DNA of 64,000 bases. Origin: Agrococcus pavilionensis RW1. GTDB lineage: Bacteria > Actinomycetota > Actinomycetes > Actinomycetales > Microbacteriaceae. The translations under genes and the position numbers were made by a program. Below are positions 35,401-44,693 of the stretch, piece after piece; the stretch's first letter is position 1; each line of letters opens with the position of its first letter. The notes under the pieces were generated by a model, which worked only from the letters and a program-made list of their open reading frames with translations, had not been told where the DNA came from and searched no databases. The stretch is taken from contig NZ_ASHR01000014.1 in assembly GCF_000400485.1 (NCBI RefSeq), positions 1 through 64,000 of the forward strand, in the 5' to 3' direction.

Positions 35401-36840
35401 GCCGCTCGCGCTCGCGCCGGCGAAGCCGGTGCGGGTCATCTCGCCCCAGACCTGCTTGCGGCCCGTGAGCGCGGCCCACCAGCCCTGGATGCGCCAGATG
35501 GCGGTCAGCTGTCGGTAGCCGAGGCTCTCTGCCAGCACCGCCCAGAGCACGGCGGCCAGGTCGCGCCAGCGCTCGTAGCGGTGGAAGCTCGCCTCCTCGA
35601 CGACGACCGCGGCGAGCGTGACGATCGTCCCGTAGCCGTACGAGACGAGCAGCAGGAGCAGCGCGGCGACCGGGTCGACCGCGCCGACGAGCAGACCGAG
35701 CACGACGATGACGATGCCCACCAGCTCGATGAGCGGCGCGAGCAGCTCGAAGAGCCAGTAGTAGGGGAGCGCGAGCATCCCCACGCGCCCGTAGCGCGGG
35801 TGGAGCAGCATGCCGCGGAACTTCCACAGCACCTCCCACAGCCCGCGATGCCACCGGCGGCGCTGGCGCGCGAGCACCTTGAGCGTGGACGGCGCCTCGG
35901 TCCAGCTCACCGGCTCGGCGACGAATCGCACGCGCGCGTCGCGGTGGCCGTCGCGGATCCAGCGCTGGATGCGCATGACGAGCTCGAAGTCCTCGCCGAT
36001 CGAGTCGGGATCGAGGCCACCGAGCTCGACGAGCACGTCGCGGCGGAACATGCCGAACGCGCCCGAGATGAGGATGAGCGCGTTCAGGTCCGACCACGCG
36101 GTGCGGCCGAGCAGGAACGCGCGGAGGTACTCGACCACCTGGATGCGCGTGATGAGCTGCTTGGGCATCCGCAGCTCGACGATGCGGCCGCCGAGCACGC
36201 GCGAGTTGTTGACGATGCGGACGACGCCGCCGGTCGCGACCACGCGGTCCGGATCGTCGGCGAACGGCTTCGACACCGAGAGGAGCGCGTCGGGCTCGAG
36301 GATCGAGTCGGCGTCGACCATGACCACGAGCTCCTTGCTCGCAAGGTCGAGGGCGGCGTTCACGGAGTCGGAGCGACCCGAGTTCTCCTTGTCGACGACG
36401 ACGAGCGGCACGGCACCCTCCGGAGCGCGCCAGACACCGCGCAGCCGCCCGCGCACCGGGATCCGGCCGGGCAGGTCGCGGTCGTCCTCGACGAGCGCGA
36501 ACTCCTGCTTGAGCAGCTGCATCGTCTCGTCGGCGCTGCCGTCGTTGACGACGATCACCTCGTGGTCGGGATAGCGGAGGTCGAGCATCGAGCGCACGCT
36601 CGTGAGGATGACGGCGCCCTCGTTGTAGGCGGGGACGATCACCGTCACGCCGAGGCTCACGGGCGACCCGGCCATCGCGTCCTCGCCGCGGTGCTCGCTG
36701 CGGCGCAAGTACCGGGCGAAGTGGCGAGAAGCCACGAGGATGAGCACGAGCATCGAGGTGTTCGCGACGATGAAGTAGACCGCCGACGGCCACGCGAGCA
36801 CCGCGAAGATGGCCTCGAGCGCGTCGTGGAGCCAGCTCAT
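35365..36840 (-). CDS. Processive family-2 glycosyltransferase (hyaluronan/PNAG-synthase-like)
   Basis: The 491-residue protein has an N-terminal membrane helix (about 10-38) and a cytoplasmic GT-A domain with P-A-Y-N-E-G (70-75), V-N-D (98-100), D-A-D (176-178), E-D (283-284) and Q-R-R-R-W (326-330). Three to four further helices from about residue 355 follow. The D,D,D,QxxRW set marks processive polymerising transferases that push the chain through the membrane. It would make an exopolysaccharide from UDP-sugars. ATG 36840 overlaps the HEAT gene stop (ATGA), so REC, HEAT and GT2 form one coupled operon. The exact polymer is unknown. Confidence 0.9.
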   Translation of the reverse strand: MSWLHDALEAIFAVLAWPSAVYFIVANTSMLVLILVASRHFARYLRRSEHRGEDAMAGSPVSLGVTVIVPAYNEGAVILTSVRSMLDLRYPDHEVIVVNDGSADETMQLLKQEFALVEDDRDLPGRIPVRGRLRGVWRAPEGAVPLVVVDKENSGRSDSVNAALDLASKELVVMVDADSILEPDALLSVSKPFADDPDRVVATGGVVRIVNNSRVLGGRIVELRMPKQLITRIQVVEYLRAFLLGRTAWSDLNALILISGAFGMFRRDVLVELGGLDPDSIGEDFELVMRIQRWIRDGHRDARVRFVAEPVSWTEAPSTLKVLARQRRRWHRGLWEVLWKFRGMLLHPRYGRVGMLALPYYWLFELLAPLIELVGIVIVVLGLLVGAVDPVAALLLLLVSYGYGTIVTLAAVVVEEASFHRYERWRDLAAVLWAVLAESLGYRQLTAIWRIQGWWAALTGRKQVWGEMTRTGFAGASASGSSGPGQAERGD

Positions 36841-37802
36841 GCGAGCGCTTCCCGACGCGGCAGGCCGGCCGCGCGACGCACGCCAGGCTCGGCGCGGTCG
36901 AGCGCGCGCAGCGCCTCCCCGCGCCACGCGCTCGGCATCGCGGCGATCGTGCGCGCCGCTGCCTCGCCCCTCGTGCCGCCCGCGAGCGCCTGCTCGACGA
37001 GCGGGCCGAGCGCGTCGCGCACCGGCAGGCGCTCGAGCGAGCGCATCGCCGCGAGCCGCACCGACTCGTGCTCGTCCTGCACGAGTCGCACGAGCTCCTC
37101 GCCTGCGCCGGGCACCTGCAGCAGCCCGGCGACGCGCGCGGCGCCGCGGCGGATGCCGGCGTCCGGGTCGCGCAGCGCCTGCCGCACGCGCTCGCTCGCC
37201 GCGCTGCCCTGCTGCAGCAGCGCCGTGGCCGCGACCGTCGACGGCACGCCGCTCTCGGTCGCGAGCGCCCGCGTCACCGCGTCGACCGCGATCGGATCCT
37301 CGAAGGAGCCCAGCGCGCGCACGGCGACCGTGCGCACCTCCGGCTCCCGGTCGTCGGCGAGCTCGAGCAGCAGCTCGAGCGCGCCCTCGGGGGCGAGGCG
37401 GCCGAGCGCTTCGGCGGCGTCAGCGCGGCGCACCGCGCTGCGGTGCCGGGCGGCGTCGAGCACGAGCGGTGCGAGCCCGACCGCGGCAGCGACCGCGCGG
37501 AGCCGGTCGGCGGCCTCGCCGGTGACGTCCTGCAGCATCATGAACACGGTGCGGCCGATGTGCGCGTGCTCGCCGCGGTCGAGTGCGCGCATCCGGTCGA
37601 GCAGCGCCGGCAGCTCGTCGTCGTCCGCGATCGTCGCCTCGAGCACGAGGCGCCGGAGGCGCCCGTCGAGCTCGCGACGTCGCCGCTCGCGCGCTCGCCG
37701 CGAGGAGCGCTGCACGACGAGCGTGCCGAGCATGCCGAGCGTGACCAGCAGGGCGGCGATCAGTAGGGCCCACAGCAGCTCGGGGGCCACGAGGGGATTC
37801 AT
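36837..37802 (-). CDS. Membrane-anchored HEAT-repeat protein
   Basis: The 321-residue protein has one N-terminal membrane helix (about residues 8-30) followed by a basic stretch (RRARERRRR). A solenoid of HEAT/PBS-like repeats comes after, for example RRADAAEALGRLAPEGALEL, EVRTVAVRALGSF, and VRLAAMRSLERLPVRDAL. Such solenoids bind other proteins. Between a receiver protein and a glycosyltransferase, joined by 4-nt overlaps on both sides, it is a good candidate for the physical link passing the phosphorylation signal to the synthase (inference). No enzymatic motif is present. Confidence 0.85.
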   Translation of the reverse strand: MNPLVAPELLWALLIAALLVTLGMLGTLVVQRSSRRARERRRRELDGRLRRLVLEATIADDDELPALLDRMRALDRGEHAHIGRTVFMMLQDVTGEAADRLRAVAAAVGLAPLVLDAARHRSAVRRADAAEALGRLAPEGALELLLELADDREPEVRTVAVRALGSFEDPIAVDAVTRALATESGVPSTVAATALLQQGSAASERVRQALRDPDAGIRRGAARVAGLLQVPGAGEELVRLVQDEHESVRLAAMRSLERLPVRDALGPLVEQALAGGTRGEAAARTIAAMPSAWRGEALRALDRAEPGVRRAAGLPRREALA

Positions 37803-38158
37803 CCCAGCGCGGCGGTGACTCGCGCGAGCAGGGCCCGCGGGCTGAAGGGCTTCGTGACGTAGTGGTCGGCACCGGCGGCGAAGCCCGCTTCGATGTCCTT
37901 CTCCTGCCCGCGCGCGGTGAGCAGGATCACGGGCGTCTCCACGCCGCGGTCGCGCAGGGCGCGCAGCACGTCGATGCCTGACATGCCGGGCATCATGACG
38001 TCGAGCACGATGACGTCCCAGCCGCCCTCCATGCCGGCTTCGAGCGCTTGCGCACCGTCCGCCCGAGTGACGACATCGTGGCCGGCGGACTCCAGCTTGA
38101 TCGCGACGAGGTCGCGGATGTCACGATCGTCGTCGACCACGAGGATGCGGCCGCTCAC
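37799..38158 (-). CDS. Single-domain response regulator (receiver only)
   Basis: The protein is a lone receiver domain of about 119 residues. It has the acidic pair in ILVVDDDRDIR, phospho-acceptor Asp53 in VIVLDVMMPG, Thr in VILLTARG and Lys in YVTKPFS. There is no output domain, so it must act by protein contact. GTG 38158 is chosen because gggaggg lies 6 nt upstream. ATG 38215 is the alternative (138 residues), without a ribosome site. Still longer readings run through the tRNA-Ser gene and are false. The stop overlaps the HEAT start by 4 nt. A TAGGTT -10 box is at 38251-38256. Confidence 0.85.
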   Translation of the reverse strand: MSGRILVVDDDRDIRDLVAIKLESAGHDVVTRADGAQALEAGMEGGWDVIVLDVMMPGMSGIDVLRALRDRGVETPVILLTARGQEKDIEAGFAAGADHYVTKPFSPRALLARVTAALG

Positions 38159-38250
38159 CGGGCCGCCCTCCCGCGGAGTGCTCGCGGCTGACAGCTCTCG
38201 CTCATGGTGCTCCATCGTGACAAGTCGAGGTGGCCGGGGCCGATGGCTCA

Positions 38251-38256
38251 AACCTA
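38251..38256 (-). promoter_or_regulatory. Probable -10 box TAGGTT of the REC-HEAT-GT2 operon
   Basis: On the minus strand TAGGTT is followed by ttga, as at the subtilase promoter (42484-42489). It would start transcription near 38244. Confidence 0.4.
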
Positions 38257-38280
38257 CACGGAAGGCACCTGGGGACGCGG

Positions 38281-38307
38281 ATGGGGCGGGCTGGACGCCC
38301 GCCCCAT
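38281..38307 (-). terminator. Terminator hairpin downstream of tRNA-Ser
   Basis: An 11-bp perfect stem atggggcgggc (38281-38291) / gcccgccccat (38297-38307) with a 5-nt loop lies 8 nt beyond the tRNA 3' end, on its downstream (minus) side. Confidence 0.7.
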
Positions 38308-38314
38308 CGCTCGG

Positions 38315-38399
38315 CGGAGGATAGGGGATTCGAACCCCTGAGGGCTTGCACCCAACACGCTTTCCAAGCGTGCGCCATAGGCCACTAGGCGAATCCTCC
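38315..38399 (-). tRNA. tRNA-Ser (anticodon GGA)
   Basis: On the minus strand the acceptor arm is ggaggat (38399-38393) with atcctcc (38322-38316) and discriminator G. The anticodon stem cacgc/gcgtg encloses loop ttggaaa, anticodon GGA. The long variable arm and 85-nt length are right for a class II tRNA. The T arm reads ggggttcgaatcccc. The 3' CCA is not encoded. It reads UCC and UCU serine codons. Confidence 0.95.
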
Positions 38400-38446
38400 C
38401 GGCGACCGCGGACGGTCAACCCTGCGATCCTACCCGAGACGGCGAA

Positions 38447-38474
38447 GGGGGCGAGGACCTCGGTCCTCGCCCCC
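38447..38474 (-). terminator. Terminator of the subtilase gene
   Basis: An 11-bp stem gggggcgagga (38447-38457) / tcctcgccccc (38464-38474) follows the subtilase stop (38491) on the minus strand. Confidence 0.75.
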
Positions 38475-38490
38475 TCCGTTCACCGGCCCG

Positions 38491-41400
38491 CTACGGGCAG
38501 ATGGCGTACTCCGCGACCGCGGCCGAGAGCGTCGTCTCGTCGCCGAGCAGGGTCACCGGCGGCTGTCCCAGCCGCAGGCTCTCCGTCACGATCGACGAGT
38601 TGATGCAGCTCGACGTGGCCAGGTAAAGCGGCGAGCCCTCGGCGGCCGCGAGCGCCGAGGCGCTCAGGGCATCCGGGAACTTCATCCCGCTCGCGATGAA
38701 CATCCGCGGCACGGGGCCGTCGAAGATCGCCTGGTTGACGAGTACCGCCGTCTGGAAGCGGTCTGAGCCGGCGAAGCGGTGGACGACGAGGCCCTCGTTG
38801 TCGAAGTCCAGCTCGATGCCGTTCGACATCGAGGCCTGGTCTCCGAGGAGGTACACGCTGTCCGCGCCGAGGCGGTCGAGCTCCGCGAGCGTACCCGCGT
38901 CGATGTCGTCCGCCTTGCCGTCCACGAGCAGGATCGGTGCGTCCATCGAACCGGCTGCCGCGCCCGCCGACAGGGCGTCGGGGAAGTTGCGGCCGGTGGC
39001 GATGAAGGCGCTCTCCGAGCCCTCGAAGGCATACTCCGCGATGAGACGGCTCGTCTCGTAGCGGTCGACGCCGCCGATGCGCACGACCTCGGTCGCGAGC
39101 CCCTCGAGCTCGGCGGCGACCGCCGGGCTCACCGAGGGCTCGCCGCCGACGATCACGACGAGCTCGGGCGACAGGCGCTCGATCTCCTCGGCGATCGCGT
39201 CGGGCAGGAAGCCCGCACGGGTCAGCAGGAGCGGAGCGTCATCCGACGCGGCCGCAGGTGCCGCTGCGAGGCCGTCGGGGAAGCGCTCTCCGCTGGCGAC
39301 GTAGACGGTGTCAGCGCCCTCCGGGAAGCCCTCCTGCGAGATGGCGACAGCCGTCTCGAAGCGGTCGGCGCCAGCGAGGCGATCCGGGGTCGGCATGGTG
39401 ACATCACCCGTCGTCACGCGGACGATCGTGCGCTCGGACGTGCCGCCGTACTCCAGCACGCCGAGGTACTCGGAGTCGATGGCGAGGCCGTTCCACTTCA
39501 CCTCGAACGTCGACGACTCGCCGAGCGCGCCGTCGATCGCCGCAGGCTCCGTACGGAACATCCCCTCCTGCTGACCGTCGCCCACGCCGACGTGGTCGAC
39601 TTCGAACGAGCTCGGCGCGCCCTCGGAGCCGACCGCGTACAGGACCGCGATGGCCCGGTAGCTGCCGGCCTGGGGTGCCTCGAGCATGACGGCCTCGTCG
39701 GCCGCACCCGTGCCGCTGACCCACTGCTCCACCGGTGTACCGGAGGCGTTGAGCCGCTGGATGTACAGGTCGAAGTCAGAGGTGTCGTCGGCCGCGTCGA
39801 GCGTGATGTAGTGCACGAGCTCGCCGGCGGGGATCTGGAACGGGTAGATCCAGAGGTCGCCGTCGGCGCCCTGGTCGGCGCCGAGCTGCGCGAACTTCGC
39901 GAGCCCGTTGGCGTCGATCGGGATCGTGGCGTCGATGCCCGAGACCACCGTCACCGGGGTCTCGCCCGAGGTGCCGATGCCCTCGACCCACTCCGGCGCG
40001 GCGACTGCGACCGGCTGCACGGCGAGCGGCGAGCGGACGGCGTGCTCTGAGCTGTTCCAGGTGAGGAAGCCCGACGACCAGGTCGACAGCGGCGCCGTGG
40101 TGACGTCGAACGTCACCTCGAACGTCGCGGTCTGGCCCGCCTCCGTGAAGGAGAGCGTCGAGGGTGAGACCGACACGTCGACACCCGGCATGCCGGAGGT
40201 CGAGGCCGTGTACTGGCCCGGCTCGAGCGCCGTCACCGTGCGGGTGACGGTCTGCGTGCCGGCGAGCGCACCGATCGCGATCGAGGCGATGTTCACGTCG
40301 CTCGGGTCGATCGGGCTGCCCACCCACTCATCCGGGAGCACGTAGCCGAGGCCGCGCAGGTACCCGAACCAGTCGGCAGTGCCGTTCTGGTAGATGAGGC
40401 CGGGGTCGAGCATCGACTGCGTGTTGACGAAGCCGGCGCCCTGCGCCCAGGGGTCGGTCGACGGGGTGCCGTCGGCGTTCACGACGTCAGTGGCCGTCGT
40501 CATGAGCGCCGACTTGACCTCGGCGGGCGTCGCGAGCGGCTTCGCGCCGAGGTAGATCGCCGCGAGGCCCGCGACGTGCGGAGCGGCCATCGAGGTGCCC
40601 GAGAGGAACGAGAAGGTCGGCTCCCCGTCCTCCGGGTTCGCGGTCGCGGCGATGATGCCGACGCCGGGCGCAGCGATGTCCGGCTTCAGGACGTCGCCGC
40701 CCTCGGCGACGGCGGGGCCGCGCGACGAGAAGCCTGCGACGACCGGCGCGGGCGTCTCGATGCCCGAGCTGTTGCCGGCCTCGAGCGTGATGACCGTGCC
40801 GGGCGTGCGCGCCGCGGCGAGCAGCTCGTCGCGGTACTGCGCGTCCGCGTGGACCGTCGGCACCGCGTGGTCGTCGAGGTCGATCGAGCCAGGCGTCACG
40901 TTGACGAGCACGGAGGCGATGCCACCCGCGTCGGCGACGACCTGCGACTTCTCGGCGCGCGCGTTCTCGCCGCGGTCGCAGAGCACGATCATGCCCGCGG
41001 CGCGCTCGGCGTCGAGCGTGCCGGGGAGGCAGAGCGCCGCACGCGCGGCCTGCTGGCCAGCGGCAGGGATGTCGCCCGCGTAGATGAACTCGCCCGTCAC
41101 CGGCTCGGCGTCCTCGCCCATCGGCACGGTGATCGACGCACCGGGGATGCGCTCGTCGCCAGGCAGGATGATGGTCGCCTCGTAGTTCGGGACGGTCGTG
41201 GCCGCCACGGTCGTGTACCAGGGCGAGGCGTGGTCGAGCGTCGAAGCGCCCGGTCCGGCGTTGCCCGCCGAGGCCGAGACGAAGACACCGGCCGCGGCAG
41301 CGCCGAGGAACGCGATGTCCGTCGGCGTCGCCACCGACGTGGCAGCGCCGCCGCCGATCGAGTAGTTGATGACGTCGACGCCGTCGATCGTCGCCTGCTC

Positions 41401-42429
41401 GATCGCCTGGATCGAGTCGCTCGTCGCGCAGCCGTCGTCGGTGGTCACCGAGGGGTCGGGTCCCGTCCAGCAGACCTTGTACGCGGCGATGCGCGCCTCG
41501 GGGGCGACTCCGCTCATCGTGCCGAGGTCGGCGCCGCCGGCCGAGCTGATCGGCACGTCGGCGTTGCCCGCCGCCGTCGAGGCGGTGTGCGAGCCGTGGC
41601 CGTCGCCGTCGCGCGGCGACACGTACTCGCCGACCGATGCGTCGCCGAGGTCGGCCTCGCCGAAGCCGTCGACGTAGTAGCGGGCCGAGACGATCTTTGT
41701 GGAGCAGTCGTCAGCCGAGAACTGCTCGCCCTCCTCGCAGTAGCCGGTGAACGTCGTGCCGTCGGCCTTCTCGAAGACGATCGTGTCGCCGTCGAGGTAG
41801 GGCTCGGCGCCCGGCGTGGTGCCGAGGGGGTCGCCCGCGAAGAGCGGGTTCTCGGGCGCGATGCCCGTGTCGAGGATGCCGACGACGACACCGGCGCCTG
41901 CCTCCTCCTGGCGGCCGACCTCGTTCCAGAGGTTCTCGAGCTCGAGGTACTCGTTCGCCGGGCTCTGCGTGATCTGCAGGATCTCGTCGGGGAAGATCTG
42001 CGAGACGCGGCCGTCGCGCGCGAGCTCGAGCGCCTGCTCGGTGCTGAGGTCGGCGACGAAGCCGTTCATCGTCACCGTCAGGCTCGCGTCGATCTCGGCG
42101 CCGATCGAGGTCGCGACCTGCGACTGCGTCGACTCGAGGTGCGCGGCGTAGGCGTTGGCTGCCGGGGAGTCGACGTCGATGCTCCGGGTGCCGACCGGCG
42201 CCGTGCGCGCGAGGCCCTGGAGGCCGCCGCGGTAGGTCGCCATCGCGTCGTCCTTCAGGACGACGATGTAGCGGCCGCTCTCGAAGCCGCTCGTGTCGAT
42301 CGATGGTGATTGAGGCGCGGCGCTCGCTGCGGCTGCACCGAGCACCGACGCCCCCGCGCTGAGCGCGAGGGCGGTGGTGAGTGCGATGCCGCGGCGAAGG
42401 CGCACACGCTTCGAGTTGAGTGTGCTCAC
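38491..42429 (-). CDS. Secreted subtilisin-like protease with three cell-wall-binding repeats
   Basis: The 1312-residue preproprotein has a signal peptide (about 1-38, ending AAASAAP), an I9 inhibitor propeptide (about 50-150), and an S8 catalytic domain with Asp187 (GILDTGIA), His278 (GHGSHT), Asn390 (SASAGN) and Ser613 (SGTSMAAP). A PA domain is inserted near 440-550. A fibronectin-III-like domain (about 715-790) and another beta domain precede three CWB2 repeats from about 1015 (LAGADRFETA, IGGVDRYETS, FAGSDRFQTA). It would be exported and held on the wall to process or degrade proteins. GTG 42429 has gaagga upstream. The DHNS set is complete, so it should be active. Confidence 0.95.
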   Translation of the reverse strand: MSTLNSKRVRLRRGIALTTALALSAGASVLGAAAASAAPQSPSIDTSGFESGRYIVVLKDDAMATYRGGLQGLARTAPVGTRSIDVDSPAANAYAAHLESTQSQVATSIGAEIDASLTVTMNGFVADLSTEQALELARDGRVSQIFPDEILQITQSPANEYLELENLWNEVGRQEEAGAGVVVGILDTGIAPENPLFAGDPLGTTPGAEPYLDGDTIVFEKADGTTFTGYCEEGEQFSADDCSTKIVSARYYVDGFGEADLGDASVGEYVSPRDGDGHGSHTASTAAGNADVPISSAGGADLGTMSGVAPEARIAAYKVCWTGPDPSVTTDDGCATSDSIQAIEQATIDGVDVINYSIGGGAATSVATPTDIAFLGAAAAGVFVSASAGNAGPGASTLDHASPWYTTVAATTVPNYEATIILPGDERIPGASITVPMGEDAEPVTGEFIYAGDIPAAGQQAARAALCLPGTLDAERAAGMIVLCDRGENARAEKSQVVADAGGIASVLVNVTPGSIDLDDHAVPTVHADAQYRDELLAAARTPGTVITLEAGNSSGIETPAPVVAGFSSRGPAVAEGGDVLKPDIAAPGVGIIAATANPEDGEPTFSFLSGTSMAAPHVAGLAAIYLGAKPLATPAEVKSALMTTATDVVNADGTPSTDPWAQGAGFVNTQSMLDPGLIYQNGTADWFGYLRGLGYVLPDEWVGSPIDPSDVNIASIAIGALAGTQTVTRTVTALEPGQYTASTSGMPGVDVSVSPSTLSFTEAGQTATFEVTFDVTTAPLSTWSSGFLTWNSSEHAVRSPLAVQPVAVAAPEWVEGIGTSGETPVTVVSGIDATIPIDANGLAKFAQLGADQGADGDLWIYPFQIPAGELVHYITLDAADDTSDFDLYIQRLNASGTPVEQWVSGTGAADEAVMLEAPQAGSYRAIAVLYAVGSEGAPSSFEVDHVGVGDGQQEGMFRTEPAAIDGALGESSTFEVKWNGLAIDSEYLGVLEYGGTSERTIVRVTTGDVTMPTPDRLAGADRFETAVAISQEGFPEGADTVYVASGERFPDGLAAAPAAASDDAPLLLTRAGFLPDAIAEEIERLSPELVVIVGGEPSVSPAVAAELEGLATEVVRIGGVDRYETSRLIAEYAFEGSESAFIATGRNFPDALSAGAAAGSMDAPILLVDGKADDIDAGTLAELDRLGADSVYLLGDQASMSNGIELDFDNEGLVVHRFAGSDRFQTAVLVNQAIFDGPVPRMFIASGMKFPDALSASALAAAEGSPLYLATSSCINSSIVTESLRLGQPPVTLLGDETTLSAAVAEYAICP

Positions 42430-42483
42430 AGAGTGATCCTTCGTTCAGGACGAAGCCCCCGACGTTGGGGGCGGATGCGGTCA

Positions 42484-42489
42484 AACCTA
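42484..42489 (-). promoter_or_regulatory. Probable -10 box TAGGTT of the subtilase gene
   Basis: The minus strand has TAGGTT 55 nt upstream of the GTG. The leader also contains the hairpin gccccc/gggggc (42455-42472). Confidence 0.45.
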
Positions 42490-42560
42490 AGCCGCCGCAA
42501 AGGTTCAGAACAGGGTGGGGCACAAGCGTTACCGTTTCGTGACCTTCAGGCGCGTGGCGC

Positions 42561-42566
42561 TAGCCT
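42561..42566 (+). promoter_or_regulatory. -10 box TAGCCT of pta (leaderless)
   Basis: TAGCCT ends 6 nt before GTG 42573. No ribosome site is present. Confidence 0.55.
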
Positions 42567-42572
42567 GGGCCG

Positions 42573-44693
42573 GTGCCGACCCGCATCGTCATCGCTTCGC
42601 CCGAGGGCCACGCAGGCAAGTCGATCGTCGCCCTCGGGCTCGTCGAAGCCCTGAGCCGGCGCGTCGAGCGCGTCGGCGTGTTCCGCCCCATCGCCAGGTC
42701 GTCCGCCGAGCGCGATGCCGTGCTCGAGCTGCTGCTCGCGCACGACGCCGTCGACCTCTCCTACGAGGAGGCGATCGGCACGACGTACGCGGCGGTGCAC
42801 GATGACGCCGACGCGGCGCTCGCGACCATCGTCGACCGCTTCCACCGCATCGACGAGCGCTTCGACGCGATCGTGATCGTCGGCTCCGACTACACCGACG
42901 TCGGCAGCCCCACCGAGCTCGGCTTCAACGCGCGCGTCGCCGCGAACCTCGGCGCCTCGGTGCTCCTCGTGCTCGGCGGCCACCACCCCGAGACCGACGC
43001 TCCCCGCTCCGCCGACGAGCTGCGGCAGCTCGCGGAGGTCACGACGGCAGAGCTCGCCGCCTCCCACGCATCCCTCGCGGGAGTCATCGTCAACCGTGCC
43101 GACGCATCCGCGATCGACGGCATCCCCGCCGCGATCGCCGACGCCGTGCCCGCCGGCGTGCCCGTGTGGTCGATCCCCGAGGATGCGCTGCTGAGCGCGC
43201 CGAGCGTCGGCACGCTCTTCCGCGCGACCGAGGCCGAGCTCGTGCGCGGCGACGCCGAGCTGCTCGCCCGCGAGTCGCTCGGCACGGTCGTGGCCGGCAT
43301 GTCGATGGAGAACGTGCTCGACCGGCTCATCGAGGGCGGCATCCTCGTCACGCCCGGCGACCGCTCCGACGTGCTCGTCGGCACGCTGCTCGCGCAGCAG
43401 TCGGGCACGTTCCCCTCGATCGCCGGCATCGTGCTCAACGGCGGCTTCGACCTGCACCCCGCGGTGCAGCGGCTGCTCGACGGCCTCGACCTCGACGTGC
43501 CGATCGGCCGCAGCCCGCACGGCACCTACGAGACCGCGCGGCGCATCGCCGTCACGCGCGGCTCGCTCATCGACGGCACGCAGCGCAAGCGCGACTCTGC
43601 GCTCGCGCTCTTCGAGCAGCACGTCGACGCCGAGGCGCTCCTCGAGCGACTCGAGGTCGCGACGACCGACGTCGTCACGCCGCTCATCTTCGAGCACAGC
43701 CTCGTCGAGCGGGCGCGCGCCGACCTGCGCCACATCGTGCTCCCCGAGGGCGACGACGACCGCATCCTGCAGGCCGCGTCGACCGTGCTCGCCCGCGGCA
43801 TCGCGCGGCTCACGATCCTGGGCGACGAGACGTCGATCCGGCAGCGGGCGGCGCGGCTCGGCCTCGACCTCGCCGACGCGCGCATCGTCGCGACCGACGA
43901 CGCCGAGCTGCGGCCGAAGTACGCGGCCGAGTACCAGCGGCTGCGCGCGCACAAGGGCGTCACGATCGAGCAGGCGATGGAGCGGCTGCTCGACGTCAGC
44001 TACTTCGGCACGCTCATGGTCCACACGGGTGACGCCGATGGCATGGTGTCGGGCGCGGCGCACACGACCGCGCACACGATCAAGCCGTCGTTCGAGACGA
44101 TCAAGACGAAGCCGGGCGTCTCGGTGGTCTCGAGCGTCTTCCTCATGGCGCTCGCCGACCGCGTGCTCGTCTACGGCGACTGCGCCGTCATCCCCGAGCC
44201 GACCGTCGAGGAGCTCGCCGACATCGCGATCTCGTCGGCGCAGACGGCGCGCGACTTCGGCATCGAGCCGCGCGTCGCGATGCTCTCGTACTCGACGGGT
44301 GAGTCGGGCACGGGCGCCGAGGTCGACCGCGTGCGGCAGGCGACGGCGCTCGTGCGCGAGCGCGCGCCCGAGCTGCTCGTCGAGGGCCCGATCCAGTACG
44401 ACGCAGCGGCGGATGCGGCCGTCGCGAGCAAGAAGATGCCCGGCTCCGAGGTCGCCGGGCGCGCGACGGTGTTCGTCTTCCCCGACCTCAACACCGGCAA
44501 CAACACCTACAAGGCGGTGCAGCGATCGGCGGGCGCGCTCGCGATCGGGCCGGTGCTGCAAGGGCTCAACAAGCCCGTGAACGACCTCTCGCGCGGCGCG
44601 CTCGTGAGCGACATCGTCAACACGATCGCGATCACCGCGATCCAGGCTCAGGGGGCGGATGCGCCAGGCGGGGCGGGAGAGGAGCGCTCGTGA
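42573..44693 (+). CDS. pta: Phosphate acetyltransferase, long form
   Basis: The 706-residue protein is the two-part Pta. Its N-terminal BioD-like P-loop domain (RIVIASPEGHAGKSIVALGL) and DRTGG region are followed by the catalytic PTA domain from about residue 390 (HIVLPEGDDDRILQAASTVL; ending GPVLQGLNKPVNDLSRGA). It interconverts acetyl-CoA and acetyl phosphate. GTG 42573 fits a leaderless transcript. It overlaps ackA by 4 nt, forming the acetate-overflow operon. Acs at 60-62 kb gives the reverse, high-affinity route. Confidence 0.96.
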   Translation: MPTRIVIASPEGHAGKSIVALGLVEALSRRVERVGVFRPIARSSAERDAVLELLLAHDAVDLSYEEAIGTTYAAVHDDADAALATIVDRFHRIDERFDAIVIVGSDYTDVGSPTELGFNARVAANLGASVLLVLGGHHPETDAPRSADELRQLAEVTTAELAASHASLAGVIVNRADASAIDGIPAAIADAVPAGVPVWSIPEDALLSAPSVGTLFRATEAELVRGDAELLARESLGTVVAGMSMENVLDRLIEGGILVTPGDRSDVLVGTLLAQQSGTFPSIAGIVLNGGFDLHPAVQRLLDGLDLDVPIGRSPHGTYETARRIAVTRGSLIDGTQRKRDSALALFEQHVDAEALLERLEVATTDVVTPLIFEHSLVERARADLRHIVLPEGDDDRILQAASTVLARGIARLTILGDETSIRQRAARLGLDLADARIVATDDAELRPKYAAEYQRLRAHKGVTIEQAMERLLDVSYFGTLMVHTGDADGMVSGAAHTTAHTIKPSFETIKTKPGVSVVSSVFLMALADRVLVYGDCAVIPEPTVEELADIAISSAQTARDFGIEPRVAMLSYSTGESGTGAEVDRVRQATALVRERAPELLVEGPIQYDAAADAAVASKKMPGSEVAGRATVFVFPDLNTGNNTYKAVQRSAGALAIGPVLQGLNKPVNDLSRGALVSDIVNTIAITAIQAQGADAPGGAGEERS

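Noticed and set aside
38216-38419. N-terminal extension of the receiver protein
   Set aside because: The extension is a translation of the tRNA-Ser gene and its terminator.
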